A stretch of DNA of 64,000 nucleotides, from contig BBDJ01000001.1 in the NCBI GenBank assembly GCA_001312325.1, forward strand, positions 62,001 to 126,000. The letters run 5' to 3'. The position numbers were made by a program, and so were the translations under genes. This document shows positions 55,034 to 64,000 of the stretch, piece by piece (the stretch's first letter is position 1; each line of letters starts with the position of its first letter). Source of the stretch: Lysinibacillus pakistanensis (GTDB lineage: Bacteria; Bacillota; Bacilli; Bacillales_A; Planococcaceae). The notes under the pieces are model-generated. The model searched no databases. It was given only the letters and a program-made list of their open reading frames with translations, and had not been told where the DNA came from.

Positions 55034-55654
55034 TCAAATTTTTTTTACAAAAAGCTGCAACTGTAAACCCACTATAAGTAATATAACGCTGATCCCTACA
55101 GCTGGTTGCCATAACCCAAGCGGCTGAAAACTAGCTACAATAATTAATCCACTTGTATAGACAAGTAATGCATGATCGATAGCAGATATTTTCCATAATA
55201 TGAGGATTGTTAGTACACTTAGTACAGCTAAAGTTATAATTTCACTATTAGTCGGATTAACATTCAGTAATACAACTAGCCATTGATAAATCGATTGAGT
55301 TAAAATAATTGCCCAGCTGTAGGCACTTGCTCCTATTGAATCAAACTTTAATTTTTGTTTCTTCCAAAGAAGCTGAAGTGATACTGCTATAGCAGCTAAC
55401 AAGACACCTACTGTACCTCCATTGAAATAAAGCAATGCAAAAGGTTGAGCCATAATAGTTTTAGCATCAGTTACAATGACACTAAATTTCCAAACAAGTA
55501 TAAAGGTCAAAATGGCATCGGCATATACCCCAGACCATTTTTTCGGGAATTGCATTCGTAAAATTAGCCATACAATGACAAATGCCATTAGAAGAGCAAC
55601 AGCAGTTGCAGGCAATGTTAATGTCCGAATAGAGTACCATTCCGTATTAATCAC
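55034..55654 (-). CDS. Hypothetical multipass membrane protein
   Basis: About 207 residues with six or seven hydrophobic segments, for example TAVALLMAFVIVWLILRM and ITLAVLSVLTILILWKI. GTG at 55654 (VINTEWYSIRTLTLP) is chosen because GGAGG lies seven bases before it; the longer frame has none. The middle (ALLYFNGGTVGVLLAA) faintly recalls the lipoprotein diacylglyceryl transferase Lgt, but no catalytic motif is visible. The stop is near a T8 run and could be displaced. It is just upstream of the thioredoxin gene and probably cotranscribed. Confidence 0.6.
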   Translation of the reverse strand: MINTEWYSIRTLTLPATAVALLMAFVIVWLILRMQFPKKWSGVYADAILTFILVWKFSVIVTDAKTIMAQPFALLYFNGGTVGVLLAAIAVSLQLLWKKQKLKFDSIGASAYSWAIILTQSIYQWLVVLLNVNPTNSEIITLAVLSVLTILILWKISAIDHALLVYTSGLIIVASFQPLGLWQPAVGISVILLIVGLQLQLFVKKI

Positions 55655-55865
55655 CCAAAATCCTCCACAAAAAGATATTTTCAGCATAGCATATATTCTT
55701 TGTGTGAAACGCCATTTCACACTGTTTTAAGAAATTCTTCAGAAAGTAATTTAAAAATGTATACTTCCATCATTTCTATATACCCCTATAGGTATTATAA
55801 ATTGTAACATTAAAGAACCGATTTGTATAATACAAGCATTTCATCCACATTGTTTAAACAGCAAA

Positions 55866-55903
55866 AAAAGCTATACATTAGACTATGCTAATGTATAGCT
55901 TCA
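55866..55903 (-). terminator. Terminator of the ftsEX-hydrolase operon
   Basis: The stem AAGCTATACATTAG/CTAATGTATAGCTT is followed by TTTTTTTGC on the minus strand. Confidence 0.92.
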
Positions 55904-55908
55904 CTATT

Positions 55909-57211
55909 TTACAACGGAATATACTTCAATGGATTGACACTACCAACTGCTTGTCCACGCCAAGCGCCAATATGCACCTCAAAGTGTAAATGTGGTCCTG
56001 TTACGCGACCAGTACTACCCATTGTTGCAATTTGCTGACCTTGAGAGACCTCTGCACCTACACTTACATTGAAGGAATTTAAGTGTGCATATACTGTCGT
56101 ATAAATTTGGCCATCGATAGAGTGTGTAATAATGACTACATTGCCATATGTGCTAAGTGGTGCCGCATAGGATACAACACCATCAGCTGCTGCCCATATC
56201 GGTGTTCCAGTCTTATTGGCTAGATCCACACCATAGTGGAATTCTGGACCTGCGCCAATATTACGCCAGCCATATGGTGAGGTTAAACGACCATTAGTAG
56301 GTGTAATCCATGTACCATCAGATTGTGGTGCATTGACAGTTGATGAACCACCACCCCCATGATTGCCTGCATTTGCTGCTGCAGCAGCGGCTGCCTTGCG
56401 TTTTGCTTCCTGCTGACGAGCAATTTCCGCTAATCGATTTTGTTCATCAATAATTTTTTTGTTGTAATTCCTCACTAATTTCAAGGGCTTCAGAATATTC
56501 TTTTTCTAGTAATACTTTTTCAGATTTGAGCTTTTCCTGCTCTTTTTCTAATTGATCTACTAATTTATTTTTCTCTGTTTTCTGTCCATCTAAGGATGCC
56601 TTTAAACGTTCAAGTTCAGCTTGTTTTTCTTCAAGCTTTTGGCGTTTATTTTCTAAAGCCTTCTTTTGTTCCTCTAAAGTTTGCTTGTCTTCTTTTTGAT
56701 CACGGATAATTTGACGATCCGCATCTAGTAAAGCATTAACAGCAGAGAATCGATCGATAAAATCTACGAAGCTATTAGATCCTAATAATACGTCTAAATA
56801 GCTAACAGAGCCGCCCGCTTGGATTGCACGAGCACGATCCTGCAACAATAAATCACGCTCTTCAATTTTACGTAGAAGCTCTGCTATTGAATCCTCTAAT
56901 GCTTTTATTTCTTCATTAGTAGAGCGCACTTCTGCAAGTACATTTTTGATATTACTATTGGTTTTGTCGATTTCAGCGTTCAACGTTTGAATTTGATCTA
57001 ATAGCTTTTGTTGCTTGTCTTCATTTGCAGTGATTGCATTTGTTTTATTTTTAATGGATGAATTTAATTCATTTTTCTTTGTTTCCACTTGTTTTTTTTC
57101 ATCTTTTAAATCCGATAAACTAGTTGCATACGCTGATGGAGTTTGGATAAAAAGAAATAGTGCAGATACTACTGCAAGTGTTTTCATTGAGTTTTTCGCC
57201 TTACTTTTCAC
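55909..57211 (-). CDS. Murein hydrolase/activator, coiled coil plus LytM (M23) domain
   Basis: About 434 residues. Signal peptide (LAVVSALFLFIQTPSAYA), then ~240 residues of coiled coil rich in E, K, Q, an Ala/Gly linker (KRKAAAAAAANAGNHGGGG), and a C-terminal M23 domain. Zinc ligands appear intact in EFHYGVDLANKTG and GPHLHFEVHIG, so it may cut peptidoglycan itself, unlike EnvC. GTG at 57211 follows GGGGAG. A T7 run near 56452 separates the two halves. It follows ftsX, and FtsEX is known to control hydrolases of this design. Confidence 0.88.
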
Positions 57212-57280
57212 CGACTGAACTCCCCTTCGACTATTTTTTTGTAATGTAGATTGATGTTGTTAGTGCTTTCAATCCTCTAG

Positions 57281-58166
57281 TTAAATTTTTAAAAACTTAC
57301 GCACTGACATGAAACTTCCCCAAATACCGATTAGTACACCAATTAGTAGTAGCAGACCGCTTACTTGGTACACAAGAGGTGAAAAATCAAGTACTTGCAC
57401 TAGCTCGCCTTTTAATCGAGGCGCTATAATTTTATATACATTGTGATAAAGGGTTGCGACAACCGCAATCGGAATAATAGAGCCTAATACCCCAAGCCAC
57501 ATTCCTTCCAGTAAAAATGGGATACGAACGAATGAATTCGTTGCACCAACAAGCTTCATAATTTCTATTTCATCTCGACGGGCTATAATCGTAATACGAA
57601 TCGTATTTGAAATTAAGAAAATAGCTGTAAATAATAATCCTAAAATCAATACTATACCAACATTACGGCTAATATTTAAGAAGTTGAAAAGCTTTTCTAC
57701 CTTACCCTCTCCATACATAACATCATATGTATACTCAAATTTATCAATTTTCTTTGCAACAGTAGCTGTTTGCTGAGGATTTGAAGCTTTCACGTAAATA
57801 ACATTTCGCAATGGATTACTTTGTTCAAATAGTTTAAAATCGTCCCCAAAATCCTTTACTAATTTGGTTAGCTCTTCTTCCTTAGTGGAATAGGTCATTT
57901 CGGCAATATCTGGCAATTTTTTTAATTTTTTCAATTAGCGCTTTTTCAGAAGCTTCATCTGCTGTTTCATCAATCAATACTTTAATTTCAACATCATTTT
58001 CTAAATCAGAAGCAACCTTATTTAAATTCATCATAATAAGCGCAAAAACGCCTACTAAAATTAATGTAACTGTTACTGCACTTACTGAGGCAATAGTCAT
58101 CCAGCTATTACGGCCAAGGGATTTGAAACTTTCTCGGAAGTGACGTTTTACCGTATTAAATTTCAT
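57281..58166 (-). CDS. ftsX: Cell division protein FtsX
   Basis: About 295 residues, four membrane helices with a large extracellular loop between the first and second. The start KRHFRESFKSLGRNSWMTIASVSA and the FtsX domain (RDEIEIMKLVGATNSFVRIPFLLEG) are typical. FtsX relays ATP hydrolysis by FtsE to wall hydrolases outside. ATG at 58166 overlaps the end of ftsE by about ten bases. A T7 run near 57918 holds the indel. Confidence 0.93.
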
Positions 58167-58842
58167 AGCCGTATTCACCTCCGTGCTCGTCACGGACAAT
58201 CATGCCGCCCTCAATCGCTATTACTCGACGTCGAATCGTATTCACGATTTCACGGTTATGGGTTGCCATTACAATCGTTGTACCGCGTGCATTAATTTCC
58301 TCAAATAAATTCATAATCTCCCATGATGTTTCAGGGTCAAGATTCCCAGTAGGCTCATCGGCAATCACAACCTTTGGAACATTAACGATTGAACGCGCAA
58401 TCGAAACACGTTGCTGCTCGCCCCCTGATAGTTCATTTGGAAACATTCTCGCCTTATGTTTTAGCCCGACAAGCTCTAACACTTCCATCACTCGACGTCG
58501 AATTTCCACTGGTTCCTCTTCAATAACCTCTAAAGCAAACGCAACGTTCTCATAGACATTTAATCGAGGTAAAAGTTTGAAGTCCTGGAAAACTACACCA
58601 AGCTGTCGACGTAAAAAGGGTACCTTCTTATTTTTCAAATTTGCTAAATCTATCCCATTCACCGTGATTTCACCTGAAGTTGCTTTTTCTTCACGATACA
58701 TTAATTTAATAAATGTTGATTTACCTGCACCACTTGGGCCAACAACATACACAAATTCTCCTTGCTTTATGTTAACGGAAATCCCATTTGTCGCAACAAC
58801 GCCATTTGGGTATTTCTTTGTCACATTCTTCATTTCTATCAT
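58156..58842 (-). CDS. ftsE: Cell division ATP-binding protein FtsE
   Basis: An intact 228-residue ABC ATPase. Walker A VVGPSGAGKSTFIKL, signature NELSGGEQQRVSIARS, Walker B KVVIADEPTGNLDPETS and H-loop VMATHNREIV are all present. It pairs with FtsX. ATG at 58842 follows AGGTGG. Confidence 0.95.
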   Translation of the reverse strand: MIEMKNVTKKYPNGVVATNGISVNIKQGEFVYVVGPSGAGKSTFIKLMYREEKATSGEITVNGIDLANLKNKKVPFLRRQLGVVFQDFKLLPRLNVYENVAFALEVIEEEPVEIRRRVMEVLELVGLKHKARMFPNELSGGEQQRVSIARSIVNVPKVVIADEPTGNLDPETSWEIMNLFEEINARGTTIVMATHNREIVNTIRRRVIAIEGGMIVRDEHGGEYGYEI

Positions 58843-59052
58843 ATTTAAACCACCTAAATCTCTTACCTATGTAAGAAGTATTCTCTTACTATTATAGCAC
58901 TCTATTTCTGTTTTTTTATTACAGTTTCATTTCATTCCGTGCCAGTTCCTACTATTTCGTTCTTTCATTACCATTGTCATCCCATAATTATTATAAAACT
59001 CGACATCAAAGAAAACAGAAAATCGACTTTGATTACCAGAAAATGAGACAAA

Positions 59053-59097
59053 AAAAAGCATTCAAGACTATGTTTGTGCATAGCTTGAATGCTTTTT
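59053..59097 (-). terminator. Terminator after yvlB-like gene
   Basis: The long stem AAAAAGCATTCAAG/CTTGAATGCTTTTT has T-rich flanks on both sides. Confidence 0.9.
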
Positions 59098-59101
59098 AAG
59101 C

Positions 59102-60290
59102 TTAAATATGCTGCTCGTCAGTTGTTGTATAGCGAACTAAAACCGCACCTGTTTTTGATTCACCTTCAATAAACAGACGATTCGCATTTTCTACTTCTTT
59201 ATCAAAACGTACTACTTTGGATAAGAATTGATCCTGTGATTCAATTTTTGATGCATCTTGAATGCCTACATCTACTTTTCCAAAGTTAGTGACAATTTTT
59301 CCGCTTAATGAAATGGTACGTGGTACATACAATTCAACTGCACCAGCAACTGTTTGTGCTTTAATTTTTGATGAGTTTGTAGAGCAAGTTGTCACAACGA
59401 CATGTCCATTAACCGATTTTGCTTCTATTTCATCCAATGCCCCATCTAAATAGACACGGCCGTTTAATGTTTCAGCCTCTAAATCTTTGCCACGAACATT
59501 CGTCAATTCAATCGATCCATTCGAAGAGTCTACTTTAGCTTTTTCAAAATTAAACTTAGAGCCCTTGATAGCACCGTTCAATGTTTTCACTTTTAAATGG
59601 TCGAAGCCTATATCTTGTAAAGATACACTCCCGTTCATTAAACGGACTGATAATTTTTCCAACTGCTCCTTCGGTACAAGAACTTTAACATTTACTTGAA
59701 CAAGCTTTAATTGACTTAAAATTCTTAAAGAACCTTCATCTTCTTTTACTACAAATTGTTCTAGGAAATGGTTACGTGTTTCTTCTTCGCTATCATTAAT
59801 AAGTGGTGCCTTCACCTTACAAATGACTTGGAAGCTATCTCCTTCAGTAGATTCCAAAGAAAAATTGCCATTCGGTAATTCAGCAATTACACTGTCCACA
59901 TGTTCAGCTGTCACTTCTTCCGTATGGGTAAATTCTACTTTATCACCAAACGGAGAAGATACATCAAATTCCTTTACTTTTTTTCACGGCTGTATTCATC
60001 ATATCCATAAAGATTGAGCCAATCTGTGTTAAATCTTTACGGAAATCCTGCATCTCATCCTGGAAATGTTTCATAAAATCAGTATCTTTTTTTTGCTGTT
60101 CTTTTGTTTGTTCATTGAAGAGTGTCTCTTTTTCTGTTGAGGATTGCTCCTCCTCTTTTGACACATCATTCATAACATTTTGAGTAGACTTGCTAGGTTG
60201 CTCCAATGCTTCTAATAATGTAATCGCCTCTTGCGCTGAAATTGTTCCTTTTTCCACAAGTTCTAAAATTCGTTGACGTTCATTTTGCAT
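59102..60290 (-). CDS. yvlB: DUF4097 beta-helix protein, YvlB/LiaG-like
   Basis: About 396 residues. A short N-terminal helical region (RQRILELVEKGTISAQEAITLLEAL) is followed by an acidic, Gln-rich linker. The C-terminal DUF4097 region has repeated beta strands with recurring NGS/NGR turns (LMNGSVSLQDIG, LNGAIKGSKF, SSNGSIELTNV, LNGRVYLDGA). No signal peptide. A T8 run near 59977 splits it. In B. subtilis yvlB also lies near uvrBA. Role unknown, perhaps in envelope stress. Confidence 0.82.
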
Positions 60291-60418
60291 AAATAAAATA
60301 GCCTCCCTCAGTTCGTTATATTATTTATACGATTCATTTTGTGAAAAGTTTCACCATAGAAATGAAAAAAATTGGGGCTAAAGCTTCTAAGAATTTTTTT
60401 GGAGCATCCTTAGTAAAA

Positions 60419-60458
60419 AAAATCGCAACAATCACTTAGAAAGGAACGTTACGATTTT
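60419..60458 (-). terminator. Terminator after uvrA
   Basis: The stem AAATCGTAAC/GTTGCGATTT has one wobble pair and is followed by TTTTTTAC on the minus strand. Confidence 0.8.
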
Positions 60459-60469
60459 TGTATTTTACT

Positions 60470-63338
60470 TTATTGGGAAGCCTTTGCTAAAGCAGCTTCC
60501 ATACGCATACGATCGCGCTCTAATATTGGTTTTAAGTATTTGCCAGTATAAGACCCGCTTACCTCTGCAACCTCTTCTGGTGTTCCTGTTGCCACAATTG
60601 TGCCACCTTTGTCTCCACCCTCTGGCCCTAAATCGATAATGTAATCAGCTGTTTTAATAACATCTAAATTATGTTCGATCACTAATACCGAGTCACCATT
60701 TTCTACTAGGCGCTGCAAAACAACAAGCAAGCGTGCAATATCATCTGCATGTAAGCCTGTTGTGGGTTCATCTAAAATGTAGAACGATTTCCCTGTAGAA
60801 CGTCGATGTAATTCAGAGGCTAATTTCACACGCTGTGCCTCACCACCAGATAGGGTTGTAGCAGGCTGTCCTAATTTCATATAGCCTAATCCAACATCGA
60901 CAATGGTTTGTAGCTTACGTTGGATTTTTGGAATATTTTCAAAGAACACCACTGCATTTTCAATCGTCATATCTAAAATATCTGCAATGCTCTTATCTTT
61001 ATACTTCACTTCTAATGTTTCACGATTGTAACGTTTACCATGACAGACTTCACAAGGTACGTAAACATCTGGCAGGAAATGCATTTCTATTTTTATAATT
61101 CCGTCACCGCGACATGCCTCACAGCGGCCACCTTTAACATTAAAGCTAAAACGCCCTTTTTTTATAGCCACGTACCTTTGCCTCATTGGTTGTAGCAAAA
61201 ACATCACGAATATCATCAAAGACACCTGTATAAGTAGCAGGGTTGGAACGAGGTGTACGACCAATTGGAGATTGGTCAATATCAATAACCTTTTCAAGCT
61301 CCTCCATCCCTGTCACTTCTTTATGCTCACCTGGCTTAACCTTTGATCGATTTAGCTTTTGGGCCAATGATTTATATAAAATTTCGTTTATCAGCGTCGA
61401 TTTCCCAGAGCCAGAAACCCCTGTCACTGATACGAACAGGCCAAGAGGTACATCAACTTTTACATTGCGTAGATTATTTTCCTTAGCACCTTTAATGGAT
61501 AGTTTACGACCATTTGGCTTACGTCGCTCAATTGGTAATGGAATGAACTTTTTACCGCTTAAGTATTGCCCGGTCAAAGATTTCTCATTATCCATGACCT
61601 CCTGTGGCGTACCTGCTGCCACAATTTGACCTCCATGAACTCCCGCACCAGGTCCAACATCAATAAGATAATCCGCTGCTAGCATTGTGTCTTCATCATG
61701 CTCAACAACTATCAGTGTATTACCAATATCACGCATATTTTGTAATGTACTGATAAGACGATCATTATCTCTTTGATGCAAGCCGATGGATGGTTCATCT
61801 AAAATATAGAGTACACCTGTTAATCGGGAGCCGATTTGTGTTGCAAGACGAATGCGTTGCGCTTCTCCCCCTGAAAGTGTCCCTGCTGCTCGACTTAATG
61901 TTAAATAATCTAATCCTACGTTTACAAGGAAGCCGAGACGTTCTTCAATTTCACGTAAAACAAGGCGAGCAATTTTCATATCCTTCTCTGATAAATCCAG
62001 CTCTTTGAAAAATGTATCTGCCTCCTGAATGGAATACTGTGTCACTTCTCCAATATGCTGATCAGCAATTTTCACAGCTAATGTTTCTGGCTTTAAGCGA
62101 TAGCCTTTACAAGAGGGACAAGCCTGCTGAGCCATATATTTCTCCATTTGCTCACGGACATAATCAGAGGTTGTCTCCTTAAAACGGCGTTCAACATTCC
62201 GTACAACGCCCTCGAATTCAATCATTTGATCTCGGACATTACCAAACTCATTCTCATAATGAAAATGAATCTTATCTTTACCAGAACCATATAAAATTTT
62301 ATCCATTTTTTCTTTTGGAATATCCTTTACAGGGACATCCATCGGAATATCATAGTGATCACATACTGCCTTTAGCAGTTGCGGATAATACTGTGAGCTT
62401 GTAGGTTCCCATGGTGCAATAGCATGTTCTAATAATGTACGACCCCAATCTGGTACTACTAAATCTAAATCGACCTCTTGTGTTGAACCTAGCCCATCAC
62501 AGCTTGGACAGGCACCAAAAGGACTATTAAACGAAAACATGCGTGGCTCTAGCTCCCCAATAGAAAATCCACATAATGGGCAGGCATGATGCTCACTAAA
62601 TAATAGCTCCTCATGCTCCATAACATCAACAAGAACGCGTCCATCTGCTAAACGTAACGCTGTTTCTAAGGAATCACTAAGACGTGCAGCAATACCTTCC
62701 TTCATCACAACACGATCAACTACGACTTCAATAGAGTGCTTCTTGTTTTTATCAAGTTCGATGGCATCATCTAAATCTCGTAGTTCGCCATCAATACGAA
62801 CACGAACAAAGCCTTGCTTTTTTTAAATCTTCCAATAGCTTTACATGCGTCCCTTTACGTCCAGATACCATTGGCGCAAGAAGCTGCATCTTTGTTCGTT
62901 CTGGATACGTTATTAAGCGATCGACCATTTGCTCAATCGTTTGGGAAGTAATTTCAATGCCATGATTTGGACAAATCGGCTTGCCAATACGAGCATAAAG
63001 TAAACGCAAATAATCATAAATTTCCGTTACCGTTCCAACTGTTGAACGGGGGTTACGGCTCGTTGTTTTTTGATCAATTGAAATAGCAGGAGATAATCCC
63101 TCTATCGCATCAACATCAGGTTTGTCCATTTGACCAAGAAATTGACGGGCATAGGCAGAAAGTGACTCTACATAACGGCGTTGTCCTTCAGCATAAATCG
63201 TATCAAATGCTAATGATGATTTTCCTGAGCCTGATAAACCTGTTAATACAACTAATTGATCTCGTGGAATTGTGACATTAATATTTTTTTTAAATTATGT
63301 GCTCGTGCGCCTTGCACGACGATTTCAGTATTTTTCAC
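60470..63338 (-). CDS. uvrA: UvrABC excinuclease subunit A
   Basis: About 955 residues. The damage-recognition ATPase has two ABC modules: Walker [19 protein letters not shown] and [18 protein letters not shown], signatures [16 protein letters not shown] and [16 protein letters not shown]. Two zinc-finger modules show [21 protein letters not shown] and [21 protein letters not shown] at 63338 follows AGAAGGGTGA. Indels lie in T8 near 63285, T8-9 near 62816 and T7 near 61158, each rejoining without loss. It follows uvrB by a few bases. Confidence 0.95.
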
Positions 63339-63345
63339 AAGTCAT

Positions 63346-64000
63346 TCACCCTTCTGCCTTCAATTCAAATATTGTATCGCGAAGCTCTGCAGCACGCTCG
63401 AAATCCAGGGCTTTTGCTGCTTCCTTCATTTCTACTTCTAGTGAAGCTAATAATTGCTCCTTCTCCACCTTTGTCAGCTTTTTGCCTTTTGTTGCCTTTG
63501 TTACATAGGACTCCTCTTCTTCGGCAACTTGTGTCGCACGTATAACATCAGGTATTTTCTTTACAATCGTTTTCGGTGTAATACCATGTTCTTCGTTATA
63601 CGCCATTTGTAATGTTCGACGACGCTTTGTTTCCTCAATCGCCTTTTTCATAGAGTCTGTTATATTGTCAGCGTACATAATGACATGACCATTGGCATTT
63701 CGTGCAGCTCGTCCAATCGTTTGAATTAATGAGCGTTCTGAGCGTAAAAATCCTTCCTTGTCAGCATCTAGTATTGCTACTAGTGATACCTCTGGAATAT
63801 CTAGTCCCTCTCTTAAAAGGTTAATGCCAATTAACACATCATAAGTCCCTTTACGAAGCTCGCGAATAATTTCAATACGCTCGAGCGTCTTAATTTCTGA
63901 ATGCAGATATTCCACCTTTAAACCCATTTCCTTCAAATAGGCTGTTAAATCCTCTGACATTTTTTTTCGTTAAGGTTGTTACAAGTACTCGTTCATTACG
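63346..64000 (-). CDS. uvrB: UvrABC excinuclease subunit B (C-terminal part)
   Basis: The C-terminal ~215 residues. Helicase motifs V and VI are seen: [26 protein letters not shown] and [15 protein letters not shown]. The C-terminal UVR domain that contacts UvrC ends the protein ([22 protein letters not shown]). The T-run near 63961-63968 shifts the frame just after [19 protein letters not shown]. The gene continues past the window. It heads the uvrBA operon. Confidence 0.94.

Overview
The window looks like the chromosome of a low-GC, endospore-forming member of the Bacillaceae/Planococcaceae, most likely Lysinibacillus or a close relative. The evidence is the AT-rich base composition, the strong GGAGG ribosome binding sites, the spore genes (spoVIF, spoVAC-AD-AEb, cotY/Z, cotO, yjcZ) and long blocks of gene order known from Bacillus subtilis. 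No rRNA, tRNA or CRISPR array was seen.

Layout. 1-2.3 kb: the end of a tandem-domain peptide-binding protein, then two inverted copies of a ~180 bp intergenic repeat between two copies of one terminator. 2.4-9.5 kb: a zinc-ribbon protein, pgpA, yjcH-yjcG-yjcF, then spore genes, including a four-gene lipoprotein-spoVAC-spoVAD-spoVAEb operon. 9.5-21.4 kb: mgtE, yjbO-nadK-relQ-yjbL, the divergent yjbK-yjbJ-yjbI-spxH, pepF, coiA and mecA. 21.8-29.5 kb: spx, a tRNA-Trp T-box with trpS, fabF-fabH with a probable FapR-controlled promoter, yjzD, and a short clpB with a CtsR operator. 29.8-38.2 kb: an Fnr-type regulator, yitW-yitV, yitU, a DegV protein, a degenerate alpha-amylase, yisL, yisK and a DUF418 membrane protein. 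38.3-48.2 kb: addBA, with a group II intron inside addA. 48.6-64 kb: a VTT-domain protein, a XRE-cupin regulator divergent from azlCD, then csbA, minJ, ctpB, a TlpA-like thioredoxin, a LytM/EnvC-like protein, ftsX, ftsE, yvlB, uvrA and the end of uvrB.

The genes cover protein quality control (ClpB, MecA, Spx, SpxH), cell wall remodelling and division (FtsEX with its hydrolase partner, MinJ, CtpB), DNA repair (AddAB, UvrAB) and germination (SpoVA).

Data quality matters here. Most long genes are broken by single-base indels, nearly always in A or T runs of seven or eight. The flanking frames join into full-length conserved proteins, so I read these as sequencing or assembly errors and annotate the genes as whole.

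The most unusual items are: two intergenic arrays of a GAGC-headed repeat with an exact 21 bp period (35.2 and 48.3 kb); the group II intron inserted in the DEYQDT motif of addA; a ClpB that begins without its N domain; and an amylase-like membrane protein that appears to lack catalytic residues.
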